A stretch of DNA of 40,766 nt, taken from assembly GCA_903877885.1 (NCBI GenBank), contig CAIRFN010000010.1, positions 1 to 40,766 of the forward strand, given 5' to 3'. Each line of letters begins with the position of its first letter. The first letter of the stretch is position 1. A program made the position numbers and the translations under genes. Positions 6,144-13,739 of the stretch are shown piece by piece. Origin of the DNA: an uncultured Candidatus Berkelbacteria bacterium. Its GTDB lineage: Bacteria; Patescibacteriota; UBA1384; UBA12157. The notes under the pieces are model-generated. The model was not told the DNA's origin. It worked only from the letters and a program-made list of their open reading frames with translations, and did not search any database.

Positions 6144-6482
6144 TTAGAAAGTAACTGCGGCACCAGCAGAAGTACCTGTTCTGATCGCACCAGTTACCCA
6201 TTTAACCATAACTAAAGCTAAAGCGATTATGATAACACCGATAATGGCATTAACAATAATTGTGCGAGCTTGAGTGGCTTTTTCTTGATCGCCACCAGCG
6301 GTTACATAGGTGATGCCACCGTAAATTAAGTAGATAACTGCAATACCGCCACCAGTAAATAAGGCAATATTGATAATCCATTGTACTGCTCCAGCAAATT
6401 GCAAATTAGTTACAGCTGGAATTGCTGGCGCGGCACCACCTGATGCGGCTTGTGCCAATGCTTTTCCGATAAGATTAAACAC
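6144..6482 (-). CDS. TrbC/VirB2-like pilin protein, paralogue 5
   Basis: The 112-residue membrane protein has an Ala-rich N-terminus and two hydrophobic helices (about 32-55 and 75-100). These flank a short polar loop with the family signature G-G-I-T-Y-V-T-A-G-G-D-Q-E-K-A, then A-R-T-I-I-V-N-A-I-I-G. Such proteins resemble VirB2/TrbC pilins and the Mbov_0395-type pilin-like conjugal transfer proteins common in CPR genomes. It is last of five tandem paralogues, 64 nt after the previous gene, with an AGGAGGTCG ribosome site. The bidirectional terminator at 6081-6121 ends the operon. A surface filament or secretion-channel role is inferred. Confidence 0.75.
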   Translation of the reverse strand: MFNLIGKALAQAASGGAAPAIPAVTNLQFAGAVQWIINIALFTGGGIAVIYLIYGGITYVTAGGDQEKATQARTIIVNAIIGVIIIALALVMVKWVTGAIRTGTSAGAAVTF

Positions 6483-6546
6483 TCGACCTCCTTGTCCTTT
6501 TGGGACTTGTTTAAATTAATATTTATTTAATTATAATAAATGTGTT

Positions 6547-6885
6547 TTAAAAACGCAATCCCGCCGGATTGTTAGAAAATCCAATGACAGTGACTAACCA
6601 TCTGATAATAGTGAAACTCAAAGCAATGACGACCAAACCAATTATAGCATAAGTAAGTGTGTCCCGACCTTGTTTGGCTTTGTTCTCATCAGAGCCAGCG
6701 GTTAAATAGATAATTCCACCCCAAATGATATAAATAACGGCCAGTCCGCCGCCAATGGCAAAAATGACATTGACGATATTAGTAATAATCGACAGTAATT
6801 GACCTTCAAAATAGTGCGGTTGGACAATTGGCGCTGGTGCGGCCACTGCTTTAGCTTTGGAAATAATTTCAAAAATTTTATTCAT
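6547..6885 (-). CDS. TrbC/VirB2-like pilin protein, paralogue 4
   Basis: This is a 112-residue two-helix membrane protein with the signature W-G-G-I-I-Y-L-T-A-G-S-D-E-N-K-A, then G-R-D-T-L-T-Y-A-I-I-G. The N-terminal part is a short amphipathic stretch with Ala-Pro residues. The helices lie at about 35-58 and 78-104. It starts 4 nt after the stop of the upstream paralogue, so the genes are probably translationally coupled. The family suggests assembly into a pilus or transfer channel; this is inferred from topology and motif only. Confidence 0.75.
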   Translation of the reverse strand: MNKIFEIISKAKAVAAPAPIVQPHYFEGQLLSIITNIVNVIFAIGGGLAVIYIIWGGIIYLTAGSDENKAKQGRDTLTYAIIGLVVIALSFTIIRWLVTVIGFSNNPAGLRF

Positions 6886-6889
6886 ATGT

Positions 6890-7189
6890 TTAACCTGTTA
6901 TATCTGCCGGTGGTGTTCCACCGGTGAAAAAATGCCAGACCGCGCCCAATAAAACCCGAGCCATAATAATTAAGGTTAAACCAAGAATCGCCCAAAGTAA
7001 AGTTTTTTTGCCTGATTCTGCCTTTTCTTCGCTTCCGAAAGCAGTCAGATATTGAAAGGCGCCGATAACAATGAAAACTACCGCTACCGTACTTGCTAAA
7101 CCAACTAAAATATTAGTTGCATTTACTAGTACTACTTTAAAAGTATCGACGCTCCAAGTGAAAGGTTCTTGATTTGGTAATAGTGTCAT
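6890..7189 (-). CDS. TrbC/VirB2-like pilin protein, paralogue 3
   Basis: At 99 residues it is the shortest of the five. It lacks the Ala-rich leader and begins directly with a polar segment (N-Q-E-P-F-T-W-S-V-D-T-F). Two hydrophobic helices flank the variant signature F-Q-Y-L-T-A-F-G-S-E-E-K-A, then G-K-K-T-L-L-W-A-I-L-G. The missing leader suggests that it is inserted without signal cleavage. It is separated by 8 nt from the gene upstream and 4 nt from the gene downstream. Confidence 0.72.
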   Translation of the reverse strand: MTLLPNQEPFTWSVDTFKVVLVNATNILVGLASTVAVVFIVIGAFQYLTAFGSEEKAESGKKTLLWAILGLTLIIMARVLLGAVWHFFTGGTPPADITG

Positions 7190-7197
7190 AATTTCCT

Positions 7198-7566
7198 TTA
7201 GATTGAACGGTTTGTTAAAATTTGATTAACCCAAGTCACAATAATTTGAGAAAAAGCGATTAAAATTACACCGATAATAGCCCAGGTTAAATTTTTTTTA
7301 GCTTTTCCGGCCTGCTCTTCATCGCCGCCAGAAGTAATGTATAAAATTCCAGCCCAACAAACAGCCAAAACCGCTATGATACCAGCAAAAGGTAAAATCA
7401 AATTTAAAAAAGCCATCGCAAAAGTCGGTAGATCAGTGAAACCGGCATGCGAGCCGAAAGTTAAATTACCGATAGCCGGTAAGAGTGGGTTCGGCGCCGC
7501 TGGTGCGGCTCCGGCAGCCGGCGGAGCTTGAGCTAAAATTGAATGAATTAATGAAGTATTGATCAT
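7198..7566 (-). CDS. TrbC/VirB2-like pilin protein, paralogue 2
   Basis: The 122-residue product has an Ala/Pro-rich N-terminal region (A-Q-A-P-P-A-A-G-A-A-P-A-A-P). Two membrane helices surround the signature W-A-G-I-L-Y-I-T-S-G-G-D-E-E-Q-A, then K-K-N-L-T-W-A-I-I-G. It is 18 nt from the paralogue upstream and 8 nt from the next. Its leader resembles that of paralogue 1, so these two may be the most recent duplicates. Confidence 0.75.
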   Translation of the reverse strand: MINTSLIHSILAQAPPAAGAAPAAPNPLLPAIGNLTFGSHAGFTDLPTFAMAFLNLILPFAGIIAVLAVCWAGILYITSGGDEEQAGKAKKNLTWAIIGVILIAFSQIIVTWVNQILTNRSI

Positions 7567-7584
7567 ATTTTTCCTAAATCAGTT

Positions 7585-8106
7585 TTACCATACTTTGGTG
7601 CCGATAATATTATGTAAGAATATGTCAGCGGTCAGAAGTAAAAGTAGTCCCAGAACCACGCCCATCAGTAGTTCCTTTGCTGTCCCGATTTGATTGGTAT
7701 CGCCTTGACTGGTCATATATAAGAAACCGGCATAAATGACAATAATTAAGGCGATAGCGCCGACAACTGGTAAAGCCCAGGCGTAGACCGCAGTGACAAA
7801 GTCACCAAAATTACTAAAAGGGCCGAGATCAGTATTAACCGAAGTAGTGTGATTTTTTTGGTTAGTCGTGGCACCGGGACTTTGTGTATAGATATTGGTA
7901 CCGCCCGCCGCTGGTGCTCCAGCTCCTGCCGCTGGTGCTCCAGCAACGGGTGCCGCTACTACTGGTGCCGCAGCGGCTGGCGCTTTGGTACTTTGCGCCT
8001 TGGCTGGAGCGATAATGACCATTTGCGAACCGGCAAAGATCACTAGTAATACAGTGATTGCGATAAATGAGCGAATGAAATTAGTAAAAAATAATTTTTG
8101 TTTCAT
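7585..8106 (-). CDS. TrbC/VirB2-like pilin protein, paralogue 1, with Ala/Pro-rich spacer
   Basis: This is the longest pilin-like paralogue (173 aa). A hydrophobic N-terminal segment (about 10-35, ending P-A-K-A-Q-S) looks like a signal peptide or anchor. A low-complexity Ala/Pro/Gly stretch follows, with repeats of A-P-A-A-G-A (about 40-68). The usual two-helix domain has the signature Y-A-G-F-L-Y-M-T-S-Q-G-D. It begins 4 nt after the sugar-binding protein gene and leads the pilin series. The flexible spacer is absent from the other copies, so this could be a cell-bound base or tip subunit; that is speculation. Confidence 0.7.
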   Translation of the reverse strand: MKQKLFFTNFIRSFIAITVLLVIFAGSQMVIIAPAKAQSTKAPAAAAPVVAAPVAGAPAAGAGAPAAGGTNIYTQSPGATTNQKNHTTSVNTDLGPFSNFGDFVTAVYAWALPVVGAIALIIVIYAGFLYMTSQGDTNQIGTAKELLMGVVLGLLLLLTADIFLHNIIGTKVW

Positions 8107-8110
8107 TGGT

Positions 8111-9457
8111 TTAATTTACTGTTTGTAATTGAGCTTTTAATTTTCCAAGTAAGGTTGTAACTTGACCAGCGGCGCCATCCATGGCAGTTTGAGTGTCTTT
8201 GCCAGCGACGGCTTGATCAATGGCATTGGCAAAAATTGCTTGAACTTTGATTGTATCCGGATTGTACCAACTTTGGCAATAATTAACTTGTTGATCTTGA
8301 AAATTATCACTTTTACCCGTAATCGCATAGTATGAACTTACATAATTACCAACGGTGGCAGTCAGTACAAACCGCCATGCAATTAAAGGCATGGTTGATG
8401 TTTTAGACACAACTAAAGTGTCGTATTGAGCAATGTCAATCGGGTTTAAAGACTCTTTAATTTGAGGTAAATTTAGCGTCCTGTAATAAAAATTCGGACT
8501 AATATTACGGATTTCATCTTTAGCTGAATCGTAATCAATTAACATCGCCACTTTTCCTTCAGCAAAGGCTCGGCGAGCATTTCCCATTTTACTATTCCAA
8601 GTATAATTGGCATTTTTTGGATTAGAAAAACTAGTGTAAAATTCTAAAGCCTTGGTCCCGGGGTATTGAATCTTCCCAAATAAATTTTGCGAGGTGTTAA
8701 ACTGAGCTGTGCCTAAATCATCAGTGACCATTTTGGCCCCGTTTTGCATCATTAAGGCGGTTAAAATATCGGTAGCCGCCGGAATATTGTCTGAAGTACC
8801 AAGAGCGATGGCTGAACGACTAATGTCGCCTTTAGCGGTTTTAGTTGTAATAATATGATCAGCGGTTACGACATCATCCCAAATTGTGGGGTTACTGATA
8901 GTATTGGACATAGCAGAAATATCAATGTTTGGGTGTGTTTGTAAATATTCATTTAGCGCTTTATTGGCCAGATCTTGATTAACGAAAAGCTTCAGGCTAT
9001 CAATCGTAAGTGGCACACCGTAAATCTGATTATTAATGACATTATCTTGAGTAACAACCGGCGGATAGGAATCTTTATAAACTTCCAAGTCATTTTTTTT
9101 ATTGTCAGGATCGGCAAAACCACCAGCTGGCATTGGATAAAGTTTGTCATGATATTGAGGTAAAATATTGGCTGGAACAATCCAGACATCAGGGCCATTG
9201 CCGGCGGCCATAGCGTTAACCGTATCTTCAAGATATGAATTCGGGTCTTTGACCACATATTGAACTTTAATGTTTTTCATCTTTTGATAAGCAAGAATAA
9301 CTGGATCATAAGCGGCTTTTTCATTTTTATAATCCCAAATAACCATGGTATTAGTTTTGGAAGTTGTGGTAGTCGTTTTACCGCGTACCAAAAAAACAAT
9401 CAATAAAATAATGATCAGAAGGCCGACGCCGCCGATGATAATAAATTTCTTGTCCAA
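8111..9457 (-). CDS. Membrane-anchored extracellular solute-binding protein
   Basis: The product is a 448-residue type 1 (sugar) solute-binding protein: T-M-V-I-W-D-Y after the anchor, a ligand-cleft segment N-A-M-A-A-G-N-G-P-D-V-W, and F-A-E-G-K-V-A-M-L-I-D-Y in the second lobe. An N-terminal helix (about residues 5-24, I-I-I-G-G-V-G-L-L) anchors it; there is no lipobox cysteine. I chose TTG at 9457 because GGAGGGG lies just upstream; a longer ATG start at 9532 would precede the anchor with 25 unlikely residues and has no ribosome site. It heads the pilin-like operon with no ABC permease or ATPase alongside, so it may capture ligands for the surface structure or for a distant transporter. 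Confidence 0.8.
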   Translation of the reverse strand: MDKKFIIIGGVGLLIIILLIVFLVRGKTTTTTSKTNTMVIWDYKNEKAAYDPVILAYQKMKNIKVQYVVKDPNSYLEDTVNAMAAGNGPDVWIVPANILPQYHDKLYPMPAGGFADPDNKKNDLEVYKDSYPPVVTQDNVINNQIYGVPLTIDSLKLFVNQDLANKALNEYLQTHPNIDISAMSNTISNPTIWDDVVTADHIITTKTAKGDISRSAIALGTSDNIPAATDILTALMMQNGAKMVTDDLGTAQFNTSQNLFGKIQYPGTKALEFYTSFSNPKNANYTWNSKMGNARRAFAEGKVAMLIDYDSAKDEIRNISPNFYYRTLNLPQIKESLNPIDIAQYDTLVVSKTSTMPLIAWRFVLTATVGNYVSSYYAITGKSDNFQDQQVNYCQSWYNPDTIKVQAIFANAIDQAVAGKDTQTAMDGAAGQVTTLLGKLKAQLQTVN

Positions 9458-9491
9458 ATTCCCCTCCGTCCCACCATGATTTATGTCAATA

Positions 9492-9569
9492 ATTATAGTG
9501 GACGCCCTCCGAAATTCGTACTGTGCGTACACGACGGATTCGGTTGCACAGTAAGAATGTAGGATGGGC
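9492..9569 (-). promoter_or_regulatory. Possible promoter and stem-loop upstream of the pilin operon
   Basis: TATAAT occurs on the minus strand (plus positions 9492-9497), with a poor -35. Just upstream ACTGTGC (9520-9526) pairs with GCACAGT (9546-9552), enclosed by GCCC (9504-9507) and GGGC (9566-9569). The hairpin lies between galU and the operon and may terminate galU transcription or mark an operator. Confidence 0.35.
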
Positions 9570-9575
9570 TAAAAA

Positions 9576-10454
9576 TTACAAATTTAATTTTTTTAAATAT
9601 TCACTAAGTTCATTCTTAATATCGTCTCTTTTTAATGCAAAATCAATATTTGCCTTCAAATATTCCAGCTTATTACCGGTGTCGTGATAGGTGCCGTCTT
9701 TAACTTCGCAGGCGTAAATTTTGTGATTGGCTTTGAGTTTATTGATGCCGTCAACCAGCCACAATTCATCGCCTTTACCAACTTCGGTTTCCTTCAAAGC
9801 TTTAAAAATATCTGGCGTTAAAATGTAACCGCCGTCAGAAACCAAGTCCGATGGCGCGTTTTCCTTGCCCGGTTTTTCCACAATTTCCAAAACTTCATGA
9901 ATACCGTTTTCAATTTCCTTGATTGCCGGCACACCATAGCGATCAAAATCAGCGTCCGATTTAGCTTTGACAAACGACAAAATCGGATCATTGTATTTCT
10001 CAAAAGCGTCCATCATTTGCTTTAATCGTGGCGGTTTACCATCTTCCACTGAAGTAAATTGATCGCCCCACAAAACCGCAAACGGTTCGTCGCCAATAAT
10101 GGCTTCAACATTCAAAATCGGTGTGCCATTACCATATGGGCCTTTTTGGCGAATATAAATAAAGTTAGCCATTTGGGCAATTTCGCGAATTTCATCTAAC
10201 TCTTTAAATTTACCAACTTTCTCCAAGTAGCTTTCCAGCTCGCCATTGAAATCAAAATGATCTTCAATCGCTCGTTTATTGGAACCAGTCACAATGATAA
10301 TATCTTCAATACCAGAAGCGACCGCTTCCTCGACTACATATTGAATAATCGGTTTGTCGATCACCGGCAACATTTCCTTTGGACTAGCCTTAGTCATCGG
10401 TAAAAATCTGGTGCCGTAGCCAGCGGCGGGAATCACAGCTTTACGAATTTTCAT
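9576..10454 (-). CDS. galU: UTP--glucose-1-phosphate uridylyltransferase
   Basis: GalU makes UDP-glucose from UTP and glucose-1-phosphate in the cytoplasm, a precursor for surface glycans. The 292-residue length is typical for bacterial GalU. The nucleotide-binding start reads A-V-I-P-A-A-G-Y-G-T-R-F-L-P-M-T-K, followed by P-K-E-M-L-P-V-I-D-K-P and Q-Y-V-V-E-E-A. Later G-D-E-L-W-L-V-D-G-I and the substrate-site Y-H-D-T-G-N-K are present. It lies 12 nt downstream of hsp20 and is probably cotranscribed. It supplies the polysaccharide locus that begins about 5 kb away. Confidence 0.92.
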   Translation of the reverse strand: MKIRKAVIPAAGYGTRFLPMTKASPKEMLPVIDKPIIQYVVEEAVASGIEDIIIVTGSNKRAIEDHFDFNGELESYLEKVGKFKELDEIREIAQMANFIYIRQKGPYGNGTPILNVEAIIGDEPFAVLWGDQFTSVEDGKPPRLKQMMDAFEKYNDPILSFVKAKSDADFDRYGVPAIKEIENGIHEVLEIVEKPGKENAPSDLVSDGGYILTPDIFKALKETEVGKGDELWLVDGINKLKANHKIYACEVKDGTYHDTGNKLEYLKANIDFALKRDDIKNELSEYLKKLNL

Positions 10455-10466
10455 ATATCACTCCGT

Positions 10467-10838
10467 TTACTCTACTTCTTTTACTTCTACCATTTTAGTT
10501 TTAGTTTTGGCTAATTTGGGAATTTTGATGGTTAAAATACCGTTTTTAAGTTGGGCTTCGGCTTTTTCGGCTTGAACGGTTACAGGCAAAATAAAGGATC
10601 GACTAAATTTGCCCCAATAGCATTCCTGGGCAAAATATTTTTCGGTCGATTCGTCTCTAACTTCATGACGCTCGCCTTTGATATTAATGACCTCATCGGT
10701 AATGGCAATTTCCAAATCGTCATTGGTGACGCCCGCAACTGGCGCTCGCAAAATAACCGTGTCATTGGTTTCAATCACATCGACTGCCAATTGGCCTTCA
10801 TATTCTTCCAACAAGTCTTTTTCATTTTTTTTTGCCAT
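10467..10838 (-). CDS. hsp20: Hsp20 / alpha-crystallin small heat-shock protein
   Basis: ATP-independent holdase chaperones of this family bind unfolding proteins in the cytoplasm. The 123-residue product has the alpha-crystallin domain (about 15-110), with A-P-V-A-G-V-T-N-D-D-L-E-I, E-V-I-N-I-K-G-E-R, F-S-R-S-F-I-L-P and A-Q-L-K-N-G-I-L-T-I. The C-terminal I-x-I-type motif (I-K-I-P-K) is followed by a Lys-rich tail. Its N-terminal arm is short. It heads a two-gene unit with galU. No CIRCE element is visible in its promoter. Confidence 0.88.
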   Translation of the reverse strand: MAKKNEKDLLEEYEGQLAVDVIETNDTVILRAPVAGVTNDDLEIAITDEVINIKGERHEVRDESTEKYFAQECYWGKFSRSFILPVTVQAEKAEAQLKNGILTIKIPKLAKTKTKMVEVKEVE

Positions 10839-10855
10839 AAATTCCCTCTCAATAT

Positions 10856-10885
10856 AATATACTACAATTCCAAATATGTCCGCAA
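10856..10885 (-). promoter_or_regulatory. Promoter of hsp20-galU
   Basis: On the minus strand TTGCGG (plus 10885-10880) and TATATT (plus 10861-10856) are 18 bp apart, 18 nt before the start codon. A GAGAGGG ribosome site follows. Confidence 0.45.
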
Positions 10886-10901
10886 GTTTGGATTGCTGAC
10901 T

Positions 10902-10929
10902 TTGCGCTATTTAAAATGTTTGATATACT
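10902..10929 (+). promoter_or_regulatory. Promoter of the lysozyme-like surface protein gene
   Basis: TTGCGC (10902-10907) and TATACT (10924-10929) are 16 bp apart and diverge from the hsp20 promoter. The transcript would carry the inverted repeat at 10936-11010 in its leader. Confidence 0.45.
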
Positions 10930-10935
10930 AAAGTC

Positions 10936-11010
10936 GGTATCTAGTATTTAGTATGGATTTAATAAATTATTTAAATACTAAATACCAACTACTAGATACT
11001 AAATACTAAC
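10936..11010. repeat. Intergenic TAGTA-type inverted repeat, copy 2
   Basis: Arm GGTATCTAGTATTTAGTAT (10936-10954) is opposed by ATACTAAATACC and CTAGATACTAAATACTAAC (10975-11010). The second arm ends 5 nt before the GGGAGG ribosome site. Confidence 0.65.
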
Positions 11011-11024
11011 TAAAGGGAGGGGTT

Positions 11025-12059
11025 TTGTTTAAATTTCGCATTTTTATTATTTGTTTACTATCAATTTTCTTAATTGGTTCGGGTTTTTTATTCGCAACTC
11101 CAGCTCTGGCTTCATCTTCGGTTAAATTGGCTGATGATGGCGCATTTACTAATGTCAATGGCTTGAGTGTCAATCAAATCCAAGATATTTTAAGATCAAA
11201 TAACAGTTTTTTAAAGGACTATAAACAAGGCGGCCGTAGTGCGGCTCAAATTATTTATGACGCGGCGCATGGTCACGGCGATGCTTCGATGGAAATGAAT
11301 GGGATTGATATTTATAATACTATCAACCCGGCGGCCATCTTGGCTATGTTGCAAAAAGAGCAAAGTCTAATCACAATGACCTCTAAAAACCAAGACGCGC
11401 TCAATGTGGCCATGGGCTATGCTTGTCCAGATTCTGGTGGTTGCAATAAAGATTACAAAGGATTTACTAAACAGGTAGAAAATGGCGCTTGGCAGTTGCG
11501 TTATAATTATGAACGCGCCGCTGGTCATGGATTTAAGGACTATCAAGTTGGGCAGACAATTAAGATTGATGGCAAAAAAATCAAGATTGGCAATCGAACA
11601 ACCGCCGCTCTTTACAGATACACGCCGCATGATGGCAAAAATTTCACAAAATTTTTTACCAAGTGGAATAAAAATGGTTCTAAAGCCAGTAATGATGGTA
11701 AGAGCTTTTATGCAGTTTTTTCCAAAATCACCGGACTCAAAAAGACTTACAAACCTGGTCAAACAGTGACTTTTACGGTGGCTTACAAGAATTCCGGCAA
11801 TGCTGTCTGGTATAAAGAAGGTGAAAATGCAGTCAAACTCGGGACTCAAGATCCGCAGGATGGTAATAATATTTTATTAAACAACGCTAGTCGAGTGGTA
11901 ATGCGTAATGATAATGTTAAGAAAAACAAAAAAGGATTGTTTGTCTGGACGGTCACTATGCCGCAAACAGCTGGAACATATACGGTCACACTCCGACCAG
12001 TGGCAGAAAAAATTGCTTGGTTTGGACCAGCTAAAACATTTACGGTAGTTATTAAATAA
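11025..12059 (+). CDS. Secreted lysozyme-like protein with C-terminal NBR1-type Ig domain
   Basis: The 344-residue product starts at TTG 11025 behind GGGAGG. It has a signal peptide (about residues 1-29, ending A-L-A-S). The next region, with L-S-V-N-Q-I-Q-D-I-L, I-N-P-A-A-I-L-A-M-L-Q-K-E-Q-S-L-I, G-Y-A-C-P-D and A-W-Q-L-R-Y, matches a family of surface proteins that I believe have a lysozyme/transglycosylase-like fold. The Glu of Q-K-E-Q is the likely catalytic residue. From about residue 225 an Ig-like domain of the NBR1 type follows (Y-K-P-G-Q-T-V-T-F-T, N-S-G-N-A-V-W, T-M-P-Q-T-A-G-T-Y). Peptidoglycan remodelling or cell-surface attachment is inferred. Confidence 0.7.
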   Translation: MFKFRIFIICLLSIFLIGSGFLFATPALASSSVKLADDGAFTNVNGLSVNQIQDILRSNNSFLKDYKQGGRSAAQIIYDAAHGHGDASMEMNGIDIYNTINPAAILAMLQKEQSLITMTSKNQDALNVAMGYACPDSGGCNKDYKGFTKQVENGAWQLRYNYERAAGHGFKDYQVGQTIKIDGKKIKIGNRTTAALYRYTPHDGKNFTKFFTKWNKNGSKASNDGKSFYAVFSKITGLKKTYKPGQTVTFTVAYKNSGNAVWYKEGENAVKLGTQDPQDGNNILLNNASRVVMRNDNVKKNKKGLFVWTVTMPQTAGTYTVTLRPVAEKIAWFGPAKTFTVVIK

Positions 12060-12069
12060 TTGAGTAGAA

Positions 12070-13710
12070 ATGTTTAAAATTTCATCATTTAAAATTATCG
12101 ATTGGCTGTTAGTAATCGTATTAGTGGCTGGTTTTAGTCTGCAACTGTATTTATTGTATTATGGTTATATAATCTATAATTTTCTTGTTCCGCCGGGTTC
12201 AGATGCGATTAGCCATTACAATATCATCAAACAAATCCTAGATACTGGTAGTATTAATTTTCTAACCTATCCACCAGGTTTCCATCTTTTGGTGATTTTG
12301 TTAAGCCAAATTTCTCATGTTCAGCCATTTGATATTTTAACCTATTGGACACCGGCTTTGGTTGTTTTACCTTCTTTGGCTATGTATTTTCTGTTGCGCC
12401 AGCTTTTTGACCACAAAACATCAACTTTAACGACACTCATTTTTCTGTTAACTTCTGGCTATCCTTTATATGGTTTTATTGACGGTAATTATCCGGATAT
12501 TTTGGCTTATGGTGTTTTTGCGATTTTGCTCTTCGCTTTTATTATTCGTTATCTTAAGACTAAAAACACAATTAATTTAATAATTGCCGGTGTTTTTCTG
12601 GTTTTAATTGCTTTCACTCATCATTTAACTTTCGTCAGTATTGCTGTGATATTGATTATTTTTGGTCTGGTTCAACTTTATATCTTGTTGGTAGAAAAAA
12701 GATTAAAAGTCAATTTTAGCCATTGGAAATTCTTGGCGACAGCTTCTGGTTTTATTCTTATTCTCTTGAGCTTATTTCTGGCTGTAAAAATCTATGGTCC
12801 GATAATTATAAGATTCATTAATGGTTTTTTAAATAATAATCCTGCAGTTCAAGATAAATATCTAAACATGCTACCAAATTGGCCGGATTATGCCTTGATG
12901 GCTGGTAATCCGATTTGGTATTTAGGTGTTTTTGGCTTACTATTTTTACTCGTAACAACTTTCAAAGAACGTCGAGAAATTGGCGCCAAGCAATTAGTTT
13001 TAGTCTGGATTACTTTTTATTTTTTGATGTCGAGATTAGGGGCCACTGGTTTTCCAGCTCGATTTGCTAGAGAGTTGGCGCCAGCTTTGACTGTTTGTAT
13101 CGGTTTTTTGCTTAATTATATTTTTAATTTAAATTCTTTAAGAATACATCGTTATAAAATGATTTTTGGCTATGGCTTGATTGGTTTTTTAATTATTACG
13201 AATTCGGCTATTTATGTCGGTCCGGCTCGAATTCCTGATTCTTTTAAATTAATGGTTTGGTTTTTGCCAAAAGATCAAGAAATTCTTAATTTTATCAATT
13301 CTAACGTACAGATTCGCTATCAGATTCTTTACAATCCATTTGCTAACCTATATATTCCGATTAAAACAACGGATAATTGGAATCCAATCTTACTTGATTC
13401 AGATCAGTTGGCATTAGCTCAAATGACTTACAAAAATGATAATTATCATTATCACGGTTATGAAAATCTTTCGCTCGCCAGTCGCAAAAAATTAACTGGT
13501 TATGAGAAGATGATTTATGATTTGAGCAAACAATATGGCAATTATAAATATGTTTATGTCGGTAATTTGCCGCCATCTAACCCTGATCCAACGGTTTATC
13601 CAAAATATGCTCAATTCGATATTTACAAAAAAGTTTTGTATGATTTATCTAGTAATGGTGATTTGGTCAAAAAATTCTCTGATGGTTCTTTGCTGATAAA
13701 AATGTATTAA
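12070..13710 (+). CDS. Multi-pass membrane protein, GT-C glycosyltransferase-like
   Basis: The 546-residue protein has around ten or more hydrophobic helices over residues 10-410, then a soluble C-terminal domain of about 140 residues. The first extracytoplasmic loop contains P-P-G-S-D-A-I-S-H-Y, and Y-P-P-G-F-H-L-L follows the next turn. Acidic and histidine residues in these positions are typical of lipid-sugar-dependent GT-C enzymes such as ArnT/PMT relatives. It could instead be a flippase-like or polymerase protein. It starts 10 nt after the lysozyme-like gene. Role inferred: transfer of a sugar to a surface acceptor. Confidence 0.6.
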   Translation: MFKISSFKIIDWLLVIVLVAGFSLQLYLLYYGYIIYNFLVPPGSDAISHYNIIKQILDTGSINFLTYPPGFHLLVILLSQISHVQPFDILTYWTPALVVLPSLAMYFLLRQLFDHKTSTLTTLIFLLTSGYPLYGFIDGNYPDILAYGVFAILLFAFIIRYLKTKNTINLIIAGVFLVLIAFTHHLTFVSIAVILIIFGLVQLYILLVEKRLKVNFSHWKFLATASGFILILLSLFLAVKIYGPIIIRFINGFLNNNPAVQDKYLNMLPNWPDYALMAGNPIWYLGVFGLLFLLVTTFKERREIGAKQLVLVWITFYFLMSRLGATGFPARFARELAPALTVCIGFLLNYIFNLNSLRIHRYKMIFGYGLIGFLIITNSAIYVGPARIPDSFKLMVWFLPKDQEILNFINSNVQIRYQILYNPFANLYIPIKTTDNWNPILLDSDQLALAQMTYKNDNYHYHGYENLSLASRKKLTGYEKMIYDLSKQYGNYKYVYVGNLPPSNPDPTVYPKYAQFDIYKKVLYDLSSNGDLVKKFSDGSLLIKMY

Positions 13711-13739
13711 CCAAAAATCTGCGATTTTTGAAATTTTAA

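Noticed and set aside
7849-8128. Plus-strand ORFs opposite the Ala/Pro-rich pilin-like gene
   Set aside because: They are shadows of the low-complexity alanine-coding stretch, without ribosome sites.
10839-11024. CIRCE heat-shock operator upstream of hsp20
   Set aside because: No TTAGCACTC/GAGTGCTAA inverted repeat is present.
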